Source: Crossaster papposus (Eukaryota > Echinodermata > Asteroidea > Velatida > Solasteridae). From it: a stretch of 64,000 nucleotides of DNA. Position 1 is the first letter of the stretch; each line of letters opens with the position of its first letter. The stretch is from contig JBAIAA010000078.1 in assembly GCA_037893245.1 (NCBI GenBank), forward strand, positions 558,001-622,000, written 5' to 3'. The translations under genes were made by a program, and so were the position numbers. The notes beneath the pieces were generated by a model. The model did no database searches. It had not been told where the DNA came from and was given only the letters and a program-made list of their open reading frames with translations. Shown piece after piece: positions 1-9,607 of the stretch.

Positions 1-261
1 TCACCTCAATCTTGCAATTTGCAAGAAAGATTTGGGGTGGTTAGGGTTAAAGGCTAGTTCAAATGCACCGGGTGGTATGAATTTGTCAATTAATAGTTGA
101 ATGTGGGACTTCAACTGTTCTCATTCTCAATGTGTTGCAACAAGGAGGGTGGTACAGATCTCAATTAGTTATCCCCTCTTATTAAAATCCGTACATAATC
201 AGTGATAATTGAAGACAATTGGTCATACTTTTAGTTTCAGTGCATCGCAGGATTGGTAACC
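1..261. other. 5' flank of DHRS7 exon 1
   Basis: No other gene is visible here. A pyrimidine-containing stretch ending in AG at 231-240 (TTAGTTTCAG) lies 21 bases before the start codon. Exon 1 as listed could therefore be preceded by a 5'UTR exon spliced here. I see no TATA box that I would defend. Confidence 0.4.
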
Positions 262-484
262 ATGGAGAATAAGACGGGCAATACGTCGTTTCTCATTATT
301 GTGATCGTCATTCTACTCTCTGCCGTGTCTGTCATTCTATTCTTTGCCGTGTCCGTCATTCTACCCCTCCTACATTTCCTGTCATTTGGGTTGCTGATGT
401 TCTTCATCGTTACTGTTGTCGTGGCAGTGGCAAAAGATGGCGACCTCTTACTCATGCTGTATGAGCAATGGGGTCAGGATGGAT
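262..484 (+). CDS. DHRS7: DHRS7 exon 1: signal-anchor / membrane segment
   Basis: First coding exon of a short-chain dehydrogenase/reductase (SDR) of the DHRS7 type, an ER-membrane NADP(H)-dependent oxidoreductase that in vertebrates reduces steroid and retinal carbonyls. The start is the ATG at 262 in a strong context (ACCATGG). The exon gives residues 1-74 plus one base (phase 1) and ends at a GTGAGT donor at 485. After a short polar start (MENKTGNT), residues about 9-58 are almost wholly hydrophobic, enough for one long or two short membrane segments. The DGDL.L...WG stretch after them, just before the SDR fold, is typical of DHRS7 proteins. The assembled protein has the cofactor loop TGASSGIG (85-92), NNAG (166-169), catalytic N191, S219, Y232 and K236, and PGPV (260-263). 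Residue 336 is reached at the end of exon 6, and the C-terminus lies outside the window. Identification is from motif order and resemblance to vertebrate DHRS7; no search was run. Confidence 0.88.
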
Positions 485-2447
485 GTGAGTAAATGGCCTA
501 TAAATCTGTACTTTTTGTTGTTGAAATTGTTCTTCTTCTTTTCTTGTGATTTTGTAAACAAAATTACCCTTTCCCCAAAAAAATAAGTTTGAAACTTTTA
601 CAGAGCATTTTTAACTCTGGTTAATAAATTGCATCAACAAATTTAAATGATCTCAAAATTTCCGAAAATCTTCCCCCTTTGCAGCTGTTACTCCAATTAT
701 ACGGTATCTTTGTACAAGTATAGCTCTCAGCCCAATTCTGCCTGGTGTTGGCATAACACTTTACATGCTTCATCTACGCGTGCCCTAGTTAACCAATTAA
801 CACTCATTAAACGAGCTCATATCTATCACACCAGACACTCTGACGTATGACGGGCATAATGTTTGCCTTCCTCGACCACGCACTGGAGCAGGCAAACATG
901 CATTCAATTTCATTAGGGCTATGGAATGAATTGAAAACTAAAACCAAGATTGCCAAAGTTCTTATCAATAGGCAACCTCCAAATAGGCACTTGGGGAGAC
1001 AATCCCATAGAGATGTACACAAACTTAAAACAGTCGTAACTTGTTTACCCTAACCTTTTTCTCTAAGATTTTCGAGATTTATGCTATTTAGACCAAAATC
1101 TGTCGTTCTAGGACAAAAATAACTCCTAAATATAGTTTTTTAGGGTAGCTAGACACTTAGGGAGACACTGAAATGTCTCCCTAAGTCAAGTGCCACTGTC
1201 TCCTTATTACCTAAAAACTTACGCTAATTTGTCTCCCCCAAGTGCCTATTTTGAAGAATTAAAGTATTATCGAAGTTATGTAATTTATAAACACTGTACT
1301 GAGGGTCGTACTTTTAAATTGGGTTTTCTCTTTTATTGTTATTGTTTTTTTTTTGTGTTTTTTTTGGGGGGGGGTTCATATTATTTTGTATGATCATTGT
1401 TTTGACCGACCTAAACTCTCCGCCCGACAAAAAAATCAGGGAAAAACCGACCTGAAACGAACCGACAAAAAACAAAACCGGAAAAAACCGGAAAAAACCC
1501 AAAATGTCTGGCTCGGGCAAATCATTCTAAATTTCACGGTAATTGTCTCTGTTTGGTGCCTGAACTTATAACAGTATCACATGAATATCGATCGACCAAG
1601 TCACATAAGTGGTTAATTCAGTCACACATGGGTCCAAATTTTCTGAACGGAGACTACTGGTGGAGTACATTTCTTTCACGTTATAAGTAGCAAATTTGTC
1701 AGAGAAATAATTGATCTTAGAGACGTCATTGAGTCCATTTACACTAATTTACACCACTGGAATTTCCCGTTTCGGTTAATTTCTTTTCGGTTATTTTCGT
1801 GCTTTTTTAACAACATTGCGTAACCGAACTGACCTGATCCAAAAATCACAGACGGAAAACCGAAACCGACTCAACCCGAATGAAATGATGGAAAAACCGA
1901 CCCTACCCAACCGGTTTCGGGTCGGTTATGCACATTTACATTTAGTACCCAGAAAGCAATATTTGCAAGCTGGTTGACATTTTGTACTGTTACCATGACA
2001 AAAAGACTCATCAAATTCAGCAAATTTCAGAAATTACCTCAATTTTCAAATTGTCATTTATCTAACAAAATGGTTATTTTGAGTCTATTTAGATGCATGG
2101 TCGGATTTTCTTTTTATGATGTTTAACTTTTAAAAAAATGTTTGCTGTGGTAGTACTCGCAAGAAAAATATATTTGACATTTTTTATTAAAAACATATGG
2201 GAACAGATAAAAGCAACGAAAACCAATTGTGTTTTTACATAGTCATTGTTCCTATGTTTCAGAACCTCAAAATACTATGTGAAATTCTGCAATTTGTTGA
2301 CCGAAATTGAAAATTTAAACGGCTTCGTAAACTTCATCAAAAACATGTACATTCTGGAAAGTGGCATTTCGGCAGTTTTTTAATTTTTTTTAGAAACATC
2401 TATTGTTATTGCATGTATCTCAGTGTTTGTTTGTCTCTTCATTTCAG
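485..2447 (+). other. DHRS7 intron 1
   Basis: Intron from GTGAGT (485) to TTTCAG (2442-2447). It holds the MITE at 981-1252 and a T/G homopolymer stretch at 1346-1376. Between about 1405 and 1930 a CCGAC/GGTCGG-type motif recurs (ACCGACC, AACCGACC, GGGTCGGTT), which may be the outline of another decayed short element, but I could not define its ends. No coding sequence is recognised. Confidence 0.7.
981..1252. mobile_element. MITE-like element with about 23-bp inverted repeats
   Basis: The sequence AAATAGGCACTTGGGGAGAC (981-1000) recurs inverted at 1231-1252 with one extra G. Inside lies a perfect 12-bp-stem hairpin at 1156-1185 (CTTAGGGAGACA / TGTCTCCCTAAG) that reuses part of the terminal sequence. 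The 272-bp length, terminal inversion and lack of coding potential fit a non-autonomous DNA transposon. The superfamily is unknown and no target-site duplication is obvious. Confidence 0.6.
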
Positions 2448-2530
2448 CCGATCTACGAGGCAAAGTTGCATGGATAACAGGAGCATCAAGTGGTATTGGT
2501 GAAGCACTCTCCTATGAATTGGCACGAAAG
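2448..2530 (+). CDS. DHRS7: DHRS7 exon 2: cofactor-binding loop
   Basis: Acceptor TTCATTTCAG ends at 2447 and donor GTAGGC starts at 2531. With the single base carried from exon 1 it encodes residues 75-102. It holds the start of the Rossmann fold: beta strand GKVAWI, then TGASSGIG (the TGxxxGxG nucleotide-binding loop) and helix EALSYELARK. It ends in phase 0. Confidence 0.92.
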
Positions 2531-2740
2531 GTAGGCAATATTTATCTTCAAACAGGGATAAACATACGTTGTTTAATTCTTCCTTTTTCTTTCCCAATTG
2601 ATAAGCAAATCGAAGGATATCTGGTAAATTATAAATGGAAGTCTAAACCATTATACAGTAAACTTGCAATATGACCATGCTGACTGTTGACACAAATGGT
2701 ACTAATTGTATTCTCATGGCAAAATGTGTGATTGTTTAAG

Positions 2741-2914
2741 GGAGTGAAATTGATTGTCTCATCACGGAGGGAGAAGGAATTGAAACGGGTCAAGAAGAGA
2801 TGCCTAAAGACGTCTAAGTTGACCGACGATGATGTACTTGTGCTGCCCATGGACGTGACGGATTATGAATCACATAAGAGATGCACAGACAAAGCATTGG
2901 ACCATTTCAAGAAG
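2741..2914 (+). CDS. DHRS7: DHRS7 exon 3: second beta strand of the Rossmann fold
   Basis: Acceptor TTGTTTAAG ends at 2740 and donor GTGAGA starts at 2915; 58 codons, phase 0 on both sides. It encodes residues 103-160. GVKLIVSSRREKEL contains the SRR pair that in classical SDRs favours NADP(H). VLVLPMDVTD supplies the Asp (DVTD) that contacts the adenine ring. Intron 2 before it (2531-2740, 210 bp) holds nothing else. Confidence 0.92.
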
Positions 2915-4794
2915 GTGAGATTCATGAGTTGCTCTTTGATGAACAGCCACAGATAGTCAACATTTTAATCCCCATTGCCTCCATCCTAATGCACAGGTTA
3001 CTTATCTATAGTCGATTGACTAATGTACTGATGAGCAAGTTAGTACTGATTGATAGGGTTGTCTGTGTAAACTGGTACAACTTAGCAGCTCATGAAATCA
3101 TCACCACGGGCCAATTTCATAAAACATGTAATATTACAAATTTGCTGACAAACACAAAATTCTCAATAAAAAAACAGGTTAACCAGCCAAAACGCCATGT
3201 GCATTTCATGCTGAGCAAAAACTACCTGAATACCAGACACAAACAAAAAACATCACCTGAAATATTGGTTTGTAACCCTGTTTTTGCCAAAGAAGAATTG
3301 TCGAGCTAAGCAAATGTCCGTGCTTACGTGTACTTGTTTTATGAAATTGGTCCTATGTTAGTTTGTCAGTTAACGTTCATAGTTCGATATTCTCGTTTCG
3401 GCACCTTGTCAAATCGGCATCTTACCAACTCGGCATCTACATGTACCAACGGTGGATGCTACCAACTCGGCCCCTACCAACTGGCACCTGCACACAAATC
3501 ACCTGACGAACTGGGCACTTTGATAAACTCAGCACCTTGATAATTCAGCACCTGCAACATGCCTGTCAATCACATGAACGTTGGCAACGTTTTCCAACCA
3601 CACAAACAATGTTCCAGGGGGAGGGGGGGGGGGGGGGGCCATCGAGGCTGTGATTGCAAAACGCTGTGGTAACCGTCCATTCTCAAAATAGGGGGGGTTT
3701 TTGGCATCCAATCTTAACATCTTGTCTTTTGTAGTTGTAAAAAGGTTGTTATTTACCCTTAATTTTTATCATCCAATGACAACAATTGTATTGAAAATGA
3801 AAAAAGAAGTCGACAAAATTAAGCGTTGACGTACTGTTGATGCGCGTGGGAGGATTGTGCACAAATACTCAAACGACGTTAACAAATACCTCCCCAAAAA
3901 AGGGCAATAATAATCAATAAATTGTGAAAATCGTTCTTCGAACCCAACTCAATTTTTTTCCATGGATACGTTAAAAAAGGATGTAGCAGTGATATACTGA
4001 ATTTTTTTTAAAATCTGCCTGTGAACCCCTTGCGTTTTATCGTGTTGTTTTCCGAACAAAAATGGCAGAAAATGACATTTCCCCAAAAAAATTCCGTGTA
4101 GATCGTGCCTGTGTACCTGGCTTTGCGGACGTTATATGAATCACTGAATTCGGGGAGCGAGCACGGAGCAAATTTGTACGTGTTTTTAATGGTGCGCTTC
4201 GCGGGTAGCGATCTATACGTATTTACTGTGTGTTGGGCCCCCCCTCCCGCCCCCCCCCCCCCCCCCCCCCCCCCCCATCGCACCAAGCCACAACACACTG
4301 ACCACAATTTATATAGATCGTCAGCTGTCTCAGACCAGAGAACTTTACCTGAATCAAAAACGATTGGCTGGTATCCAGAACCTAAAAAACACTATTACCC
4401 ATATTCAGGGTATTGCCATCTGGTAATGGTATCAGTCATACTCCAGCCAGCAAGGAGTCGCTGACCACTCAAAACAGTAACTTGATTTGTTTTTACTGAA
4501 GGAATGGCCCCAATGGATTTTGTAAGCAGACGAGGGAGGGTAAAACATAACACCTCGCTAGCCCAGTGCTTCTGTGTATGCAAGAAGTAGGGTATAACAG
4601 TGTGCTCGGACCTGGTCAATACTGCGTGATACTAGACCGTGTTGGGAAATGACCAATGGTAATGGACCGAGCCGAAGGATTGCCCTACTAAAAAAAAATG
4701 CATTCATCCTCAATTCTCAACAATCCTCCATTTTGTTTAACTTATGTTCAAATTGAGAGTGAGGTCTCATGCTAGTGCACACAGGACGGCCCCG
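2915..4794 (+). other. DHRS7 intron 3, part upstream of the DIRS remnant
   Basis: Non-coding. It contains the minisatellite at 3396-3545, a poly-G tract at about 3618-3639, and a C tract at 4238-4276. The reading frames crossing these tracts are proline- or glycine-rich artefacts. From about 4390 to 4630 the sequence is complex but carries no recognised protein; it may be the terminal region of the DIRS element, including an inverted-repeat arm, which I cannot prove without a second copy. Confidence 0.5.
3396..3545. repeat. Degenerate short minisatellite
   Basis: Phrases of the type ACCAACTCGGCACCT recur about every 15-25 bases with many substitutions (CTTGTCAAATCGGCAT, CTTACCAACTCGGCAT, CTACCAACTCGGCCCC, TTGATAAACTCAGCAC). 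It looks like an old tandem repeat within intron 3. Confidence 0.55.
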
Positions 4795-5703
4795 ACCGAG
4801 TGCCCCCCTGGTGACTGACGTATGCCACCACTGTGGCGTTGTCGCATCTTACTAGGACTGCTCGTCCCTCGATGTCCGTCTGAAAACTACCAGCATTCCT
4901 AGGAAGTTGATGTGGGACGATCGGTGTTGGGGGCCTCACACGCCCGCAACCTGTCGCGGGTGGAGGGTAGCTCCCCAGCCTGAACCTGACGCGTCGGTCG
5001 TGATTGTCAACGACGGACGGTAGGCACCAGGTGGTTTATCGGTGAAGTGGAAAGTCCGAACGGGAGCACTGCAAATTCGTACAGGACACCGTTGTACTGG
5101 AAACGTAGGAATTTGCGGTGCTCTGGCCTGATCGGTACGTGGAAATAGGCGTCCTTCAGGTCTAGACTTGCCGCCCACGCGGGCGTTATGACTGATTCGA
5201 AGATAATTCTCAACGTCAACATACGGAAACGTTTCGGACGTATGTAACTGTTGAGGGGTTTCAGGTTTAATATTGGCCGCCACACGCCAGCCTCAAGACG
5301 GACATGAATCCCGTCTGAGTCCCCAATAATTGGGGGACCAAACGCACCACTCTCTTTAGAAGGAAAGCGTTTATCTCCCTCTCGAGGGATCGGCGTTTTG
5401 CCGTGTCGGACGGTACGGGCGTTGGCCGAATAATTATGTCCGACGGGGCAGGAGGGAAGGGGGGGGGGAGAGAAGGGGGGGGGGGGGGGGGGGGGGGGGG
5501 GTCCTCGTGAACTCGAGTGCGTAACCGCTGCCGATTGTCTCGAGAACCCACCGGTCGGAGAGACCTGACGCAAGGACCCCAAGAATTTCCGAAGGCGGCC
5601 TCCCAAGGGTCCGTCGGAGCGGCGGGAGACCGCTCGGAGACGAGCAAGTCACTTTCGGGCGCCCGGAAACCGCGCCCCGACTGGGATCGCTGTAGTCCAG
5701 CAT
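4795..5703 (-). pseudogene. DIRS-type reverse transcriptase / RNase H remnant
   Basis: Read on the minus strand. The RT N-terminal region is visible (LNLKPLNSYIRPKRFRMLTL, then SLDLKDAYFHVPI with the first catalytic Asp, and VLPFGLSTSP). About 20 bases later, in another frame, come the RNase H strand ITTDASGSGWGATLHP and further on VRCDNATVVAYVSHQGGT. The segment between, which should carry the second RT catalytic motif (YxDD box) and the thumb, is absent. RT and RNase H are therefore joined by a deletion near 5040-5050. The poly-G tract at 5458-5501 breaks the frame upstream of RT. It cannot encode an active polymerase. Confidence 0.75.
5458..5501. repeat. Poly-G tract inside the DIRS remnant
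   Basis: Nearly uninterrupted G on the + strand, one of several in introns 3-4 (also about 3618-3639, 5779-5793 and 8455-8470, plus a C tract at 4238-4276). It separates two frames of the retroelement that would otherwise be continuous, so it expanded after insertion or is an assembly or sequencing problem. Confidence 0.7.
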
Positions 5704-5709
5704 GGGGTT

Positions 5710-6215
5710 GGGAAGAACGTGGGCCAGCCGTGTTTGTCGGTGCGGCCACGAAAGCTGCCACGGGCTGCCCTAATTAGGAGGGGGGGGGGGGGGAGTGGGC
5801 AACGTCGATGAATGACAAACGAAGCTTGCTTCTTTGTCTTATCCGCAGTTTTGGATATGGCGGCTTGCGGCTTTTTAAAGTTTATTTTGTCCATGGCCTT
5901 GGGGCGTTTTGCCTCGGCCTCCATGGACTCCTGGAATTTTCCCGAAAATAAATCCGCGCCCGAAAGGGGAAAATGTCCAGGCGTTAACCTTTCTTCCTAT
6001 GAAGGGAGTAACTGCGCGTCGAGCACATTGGCGCGTCGCGTTGATGTTGCCAAGGTCGCCACATTAGTGAATTGGTCGATAACGGAGCAAAAGCCGTTAT
6101 CGAGACAGTGGAGAACCGCCACCATCATGTCGGCTGGTACCGCCGAATCTTCTGCACATCCTAACGCCAGGTATTCGGATAGGAGAAGAAAAAACGAAAT
6201 TGCACGCATACCCAT
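5710..6215 (-). pseudogene. DIRS gag-like region, frameshifted
   Basis: Two minus-strand frames, 6215-5997 and 5924-about 5800, carry a leucine/alanine-rich segment (LATSTRRANVLDAQLL) and then an SPFGRGFIFGKI-like peptide and a KRPKAMDKINFKKPQ-like basic tail. This layout lies upstream of the RT in DIRS-type elements. Assignment rests mainly on its position next to the RT remnant. Confidence 0.45.
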
Positions 6216-6546
6216 GTGCGCCGACGAGTCAATTTTCCGGACGAAGTCCTCCAGTTTCCCACGGTTCTTCTCTATGTAAAGGCCCTGTCACAAGAATTGG
6301 TGAATTATGGCTGTCAACGTCGTTGGTCTTCATACGTTCCGCGCGTATCAAAATCGATTCGTATTGAAGCGCGCGCTTTGGTCTCCATTCAAGTCGCTCA
6401 ATTCGAATTGGGTGACTTAACCCTCAACTGTGTTTCTCCTCACCATCCTCTAACACTTCTCGCAGTGAGATGGGCAACTCAGGATCTAGAGAATGTTTGG
6501 ATATAGTCTTTTCATGTGTATTGTATTTCTTTGTCTGGTACCACAG
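6216..6546 (+). other. End of DHRS7 intron 3
   Basis: No coding or repeat structure is recognised. The intron closes with a good acceptor at 6546 (CTGGTACCACAG). Confidence 0.5.
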
Positions 6547-6786
6547 GTCGACATTTTGGTGAACAATGCAGGCCGCTCGCAGCGCTTCCTCGCCGCAGAA
6601 ACCAGCTTGGAAGTTGACAAGGCCCTCATGGACCTTAACGTGATTGGCCAGTTGTCTGTTACCAAGGCGATCCTGCCGCACATGCTTGCTGAGAAGGAGG
6701 GGCACATTGTGAATATATCGAGTGTCTTTGGCAGGATATCACCGGAACTAGGCTGCACGTATGCTGCCTCCAAACATGCTATTTTA
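6547..6786 (+). CDS. DHRS7: DHRS7 exon 4: catalytic exon
   Basis: Acceptor CCACAG ends at 6546 and donor GTAAGT starts at 6787; 80 codons, phase 0 on both sides, residues 161-240. It carries all the active-site elements of a classical SDR: NNAG (166-169), catalytic Asn in LNVIG (N191), the Ser of NISSVFG (S219, 13 residues before Tyr) and YAASK (Y232, K236). This is the most conserved exon of the gene. Its intactness argues that the gene is functional despite the TE load. Confidence 0.95.
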
Positions 6787-8650
6787 GTAAGTATTAGGTT
6801 GACTAGTTCTGACAAGCGAAGGACCTGATGAGGCTCAATTTCATGAGGCTCAGAATCACTTAAAGGGATAGTAGACTATTTGTCGGTTGTGCATTTGTAT
6901 CGTTTGAAGCAGCAAAAGTGCTCAAAATATAAAGAAAGGTGCTTGACAAACAACCTGATGAAGTTTTTAGCTCTGTGAATGCTGCATACTCCGACAAAAC
7001 AATATTCTATTAAGAATTGGCTGAGTCACAATTTGAATTGCGACCACTATCTGCAGCCAGCGAATTGCAGCTATTCGCGAGTCGTGCACTGAACAAGCCA
7101 ATATTACTAGTGCCAACGCGTGCGCCGCGCTTCATTCGAACACTTGCGCGCACTATTTGCGAACATTTTCAAATGTGCGTCTCTGAGGACCACATTTGGA
7201 AATGGCATTCTTTTGTTATTTTCCTTAAAATGACAGCATGCCGGACGTAATACATGTAATTTCACAGTGAGTTTAGAATCAATAATATCTTTACAACAAG
7301 TAAGCTTTTTAACAGTATTTTGTTTGGGCGAGGCGAGGCGAGGCGAGGCGAGGCGAAACATCTCCCCTCTCTTTGTTCTCGTTGTAACATCTCTTTGTTC
7401 TCGTGTACAAAAGTGTTAGAAAGTCGACCACATTTTTAAAATGCTCCTATTTCAACCACAATTAATTTTCTGGGTTGAAATTGTTATTCAATATACCGGT
7501 ACCATATATTACACCCTATAACCAAAACACTAACCCGAACCCACACCATTACCTAGTTTTTTAGTAATTTGAGTAAAATCAAAAATTCTATTTTGTGAAA
7601 TTTCTTGTGGACAGAGCCCTATTCATCTATAGAAATATACCCCGTGGGAGACCTTTTGACTCCCATTGTGTTCAGGTCTCCACAGGGTACCGAATTTAGA
7701 AACACTGTATACCCGGATATATAGACCATGCTACGCACGCAATGGGGCATGATCTAATATGCAAATTAGACGCTTGAGCATCAGTGTTACCAAAACAGCT
7801 CTTCCCAAGAAACTGACTTAAAAAGCTGTGTGGCCTGGAAACACCAAGGGCTTTTACACATGTATAAGCAATTTGCATGTTTCCAACAGGCACATTTTGA
7901 ACGGATACTGCACTAGTTTCTGAAAATTACAGCAAAATCCAATGTTGTATATTACCTTTAAAGGTAGGATACACCATTTGCAGATAACGAAAACAAATTT
8001 ATTACCGAATTATTAAGAAATATCTTACTTATTTGAAAGTAAGTAATGATTCTGGTCATCCAGCAAAATGATTGTGCTAGATATCATGTAATTGTTCCGG
8101 ACGGCGATCGCGAAAAAAACCCAAGAACAACAAGAACAACTACTCGACGCCGGTTAAAAACAAACGCTGTTTTTCTTGCTTTTTTGTAGGCAAACATGAT
8201 TGTAAAACTACGGACAGGTCAGTTAAACGATATTTACTATAAATTACAACCCCCCAAACTCATTCCTAATAATTCAAGCAATTATCATTGGTGTATTCTG
8301 CCTTTATATACCCAGCACGATATGTGGCAGAGGGGTACCCCCCCTCTTATCCATATACCCTGTACCCACTCCACACTATTGTTACCTAACACATCCCCCC
8401 TTGAAACCTAAAAATAATTCCCGAGATTCCGTGAACACAATGGTCAGCACAAAAGGGGGGGGGGGGGGGGTGGTGCCACAAAATCGTGCTTCATAATACC
8501 TTTAACAGCCACACCTTTTAGACTTCTTGTCGAGTGGCATCAACATTTCATATTGAGTTTCACTTTGAGCTGGCACATTTTGATATAACCTTCAAACTAT
8601 TTAGGTTTCCAGAACCGTTGATGGTAAGCCTGTTTTCTTTTAACTTGCAG
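6787..8650 (+). other. DHRS7 intron 4
   Basis: Non-coding. It contains six perfect GGCGA repeats at 7327-7356 and a G tract at 8455-8470. TTAAAGGTAGGATAC near 7957 and CATAATACCTTTAA near 8491 could be the ends of a TTAA-type MITE, but only about 9 bases match. The intron ends at TAACTTGCAG (8650). Confidence 0.55.
7327..7356 (+). repeat. (GGCGA)6 microsatellite
   Basis: Six perfect tandem GGCGA pentamers in intron 4. Confidence 0.95.
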
Positions 8651-8764
8651 GGTTATTTTGAAACATTGGCACATGAGAACCCGGAACTCTGCGTCACCAA
8701 TGTCCTTCCTGGGCCAGTTGTGAGTGATGTTTTCACCAATGCATTTGGAAAAGATCTCAAAGCA
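8651..8764 (+). CDS. DHRS7: DHRS7 exon 5: helix after YxxxK and PG motif
   Basis: Acceptor TTGCAG ends at 8650 and donor GTAAGA starts at 8765; 38 codons, phase 0, residues 241-278. GYFETL starts the helix that follows the catalytic YxxxK, and TNVLPGPVVSDV is the SDR PG motif that closes over the nicotinamide. From KHA to PGPV the spliced protein is about three residues shorter than vertebrate DHRS7 as I recall it; the RTE that usually follows the first Leu of this helix seems absent. The next intron is about 54 kb. Confidence 0.9.
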
Positions 8765-9216
8765 GTAAGATTCCTAATAACAGGGCTTAAAATTTAGATA
8801 ATGAGAGATTTTCTAAGCAACCAAGTACATGCAAACAGGGTGGTAAAAAATTAATAAAAAATGAACGACCAATTTTTAGTACCCTCCTACCAGAACAGCT
8901 AGTTTGGATGGACAGGAAAACTTTCAAAATAAAACATTTTAGGGACCTTTAGGAAACTTTCAAAATAAAAAAAATGAGGGACCTTTTTCTGGAACAAAGT
9001 CGGTGGTCAATTGGACAAGCCTTTTCATTTGTGCTACACTATTGTTGATGAACTGTCCAACTGACCCCCAACGTTCCAGAATGAAAACTAGAATGAAAAC
9101 TACTGGACTACATTATCGGGTGATCTTGGTATCATTTTTTTATCTAGAAAGATTCCCCGTCTATTTAAAATAGGTTTTCTGGTCGGAGGGTAATACAAAA
9201 AGGCCCTTTCGTGGTT
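8765..9216 (+). other. Start of DHRS7 intron 5, left flank of the Helitron-like stack
   Basis: Ordinary intronic sequence. An about 35-base phrase (AACTTTCAAAATAAAA...GGGACCTTT) is repeated in tandem at about 8920-8985. The TTTAATATTT at 9217-9226, just before the first element, matches the sequence just after the last one at 55289-55298. Confidence 0.6.
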
Positions 9217-9226
9217 TTTAATATTT

Positions 9227-9545
9227 AGCTGTTTCGGTTTTTCACCGAAACAGCTCTTGTAATCGTTAAAGTTTTTTTTTAGCTGTTTCGGTTTTTCACC
9301 GAAACAGCTTTTGTTTTCGTTCTGGTTTTTTTTTTTTTTTTTTTTTTTTTTTAGCTGTTTCGGCAATTCAGCCGAAACAGCTATTGTAATCGTTAAAGTT
9401 TTTTTAGCTGTTTCGGTTTTTCACCGAAACAGCTTTTGTAATCGTTAAAGTTTTTTTTTTTTTAGCTGTTTCGGTTTTTCACCGAAACAGCTTTTGTTTT
9501 CGTTAAATTTTTTTTAGCTGTTTCGGCCTTTCAGCCGAAACAGCT
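9227..9545 (+). repeat. Cluster of six family A 5' hairpins
   Basis: Loop-proximal pairs change together: stems ending GGT/ACC (9227, 9281, 9406, 9464) alternate with stems ending GGC/GCC (9353, 9516). Pairing is therefore maintained while sequence changes. T-tract lengths between copies vary from about 6 to over 30. Confidence 0.85.
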
Positions 9546-9559
9546 TTTGTTTTCGTTAA

Positions 9560-9607
<48 letters not shown>

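Larger units (their letters stand above)
4795..6215 (-). mobile_element. Broken DIRS-type retrotransposon, antisense in intron 3
   Basis: On the minus strand, from 6215 down to 4795, there is a gag-like stretch, then a linker ending in a SDRWVLETIGSGYALEF-like peptide, a reverse transcriptase part and an RNase H part. This order and wording are typical of DIRS/Ngaro tyrosine-recombinase retroelements. No recombinase or methylase domain is found. Frames are interrupted by stops and by a 40-base G tract. The copy is dead and non-autonomous. Confidence 0.75.

Noticed and set aside
4105-4464. Open frame with a long Pro run (and its Gly-rich antisense)
   Set aside because: The Pro/Gly runs come from the C tract at 4238-4276; there is no splice context or motif.
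5517-6279. Plus-strand open frames opposite the DIRS remnant
   Set aside because: They are the antisense of the retroelement coding sequence.
8605-8623. Possible 19-base micro-exon between TTTAG and GTAAGC just before exon 5
   Set aside because: 19 bases would break the phase-0 join of exons 4 and 5.
9300-9605. Long T tracts read as poly-A tails of reverse-strand retrocopies
   Set aside because: They always follow the hairpin motif or CTAG of the Helitron-like families and have no LINE/SINE body next to them on the minus strand.
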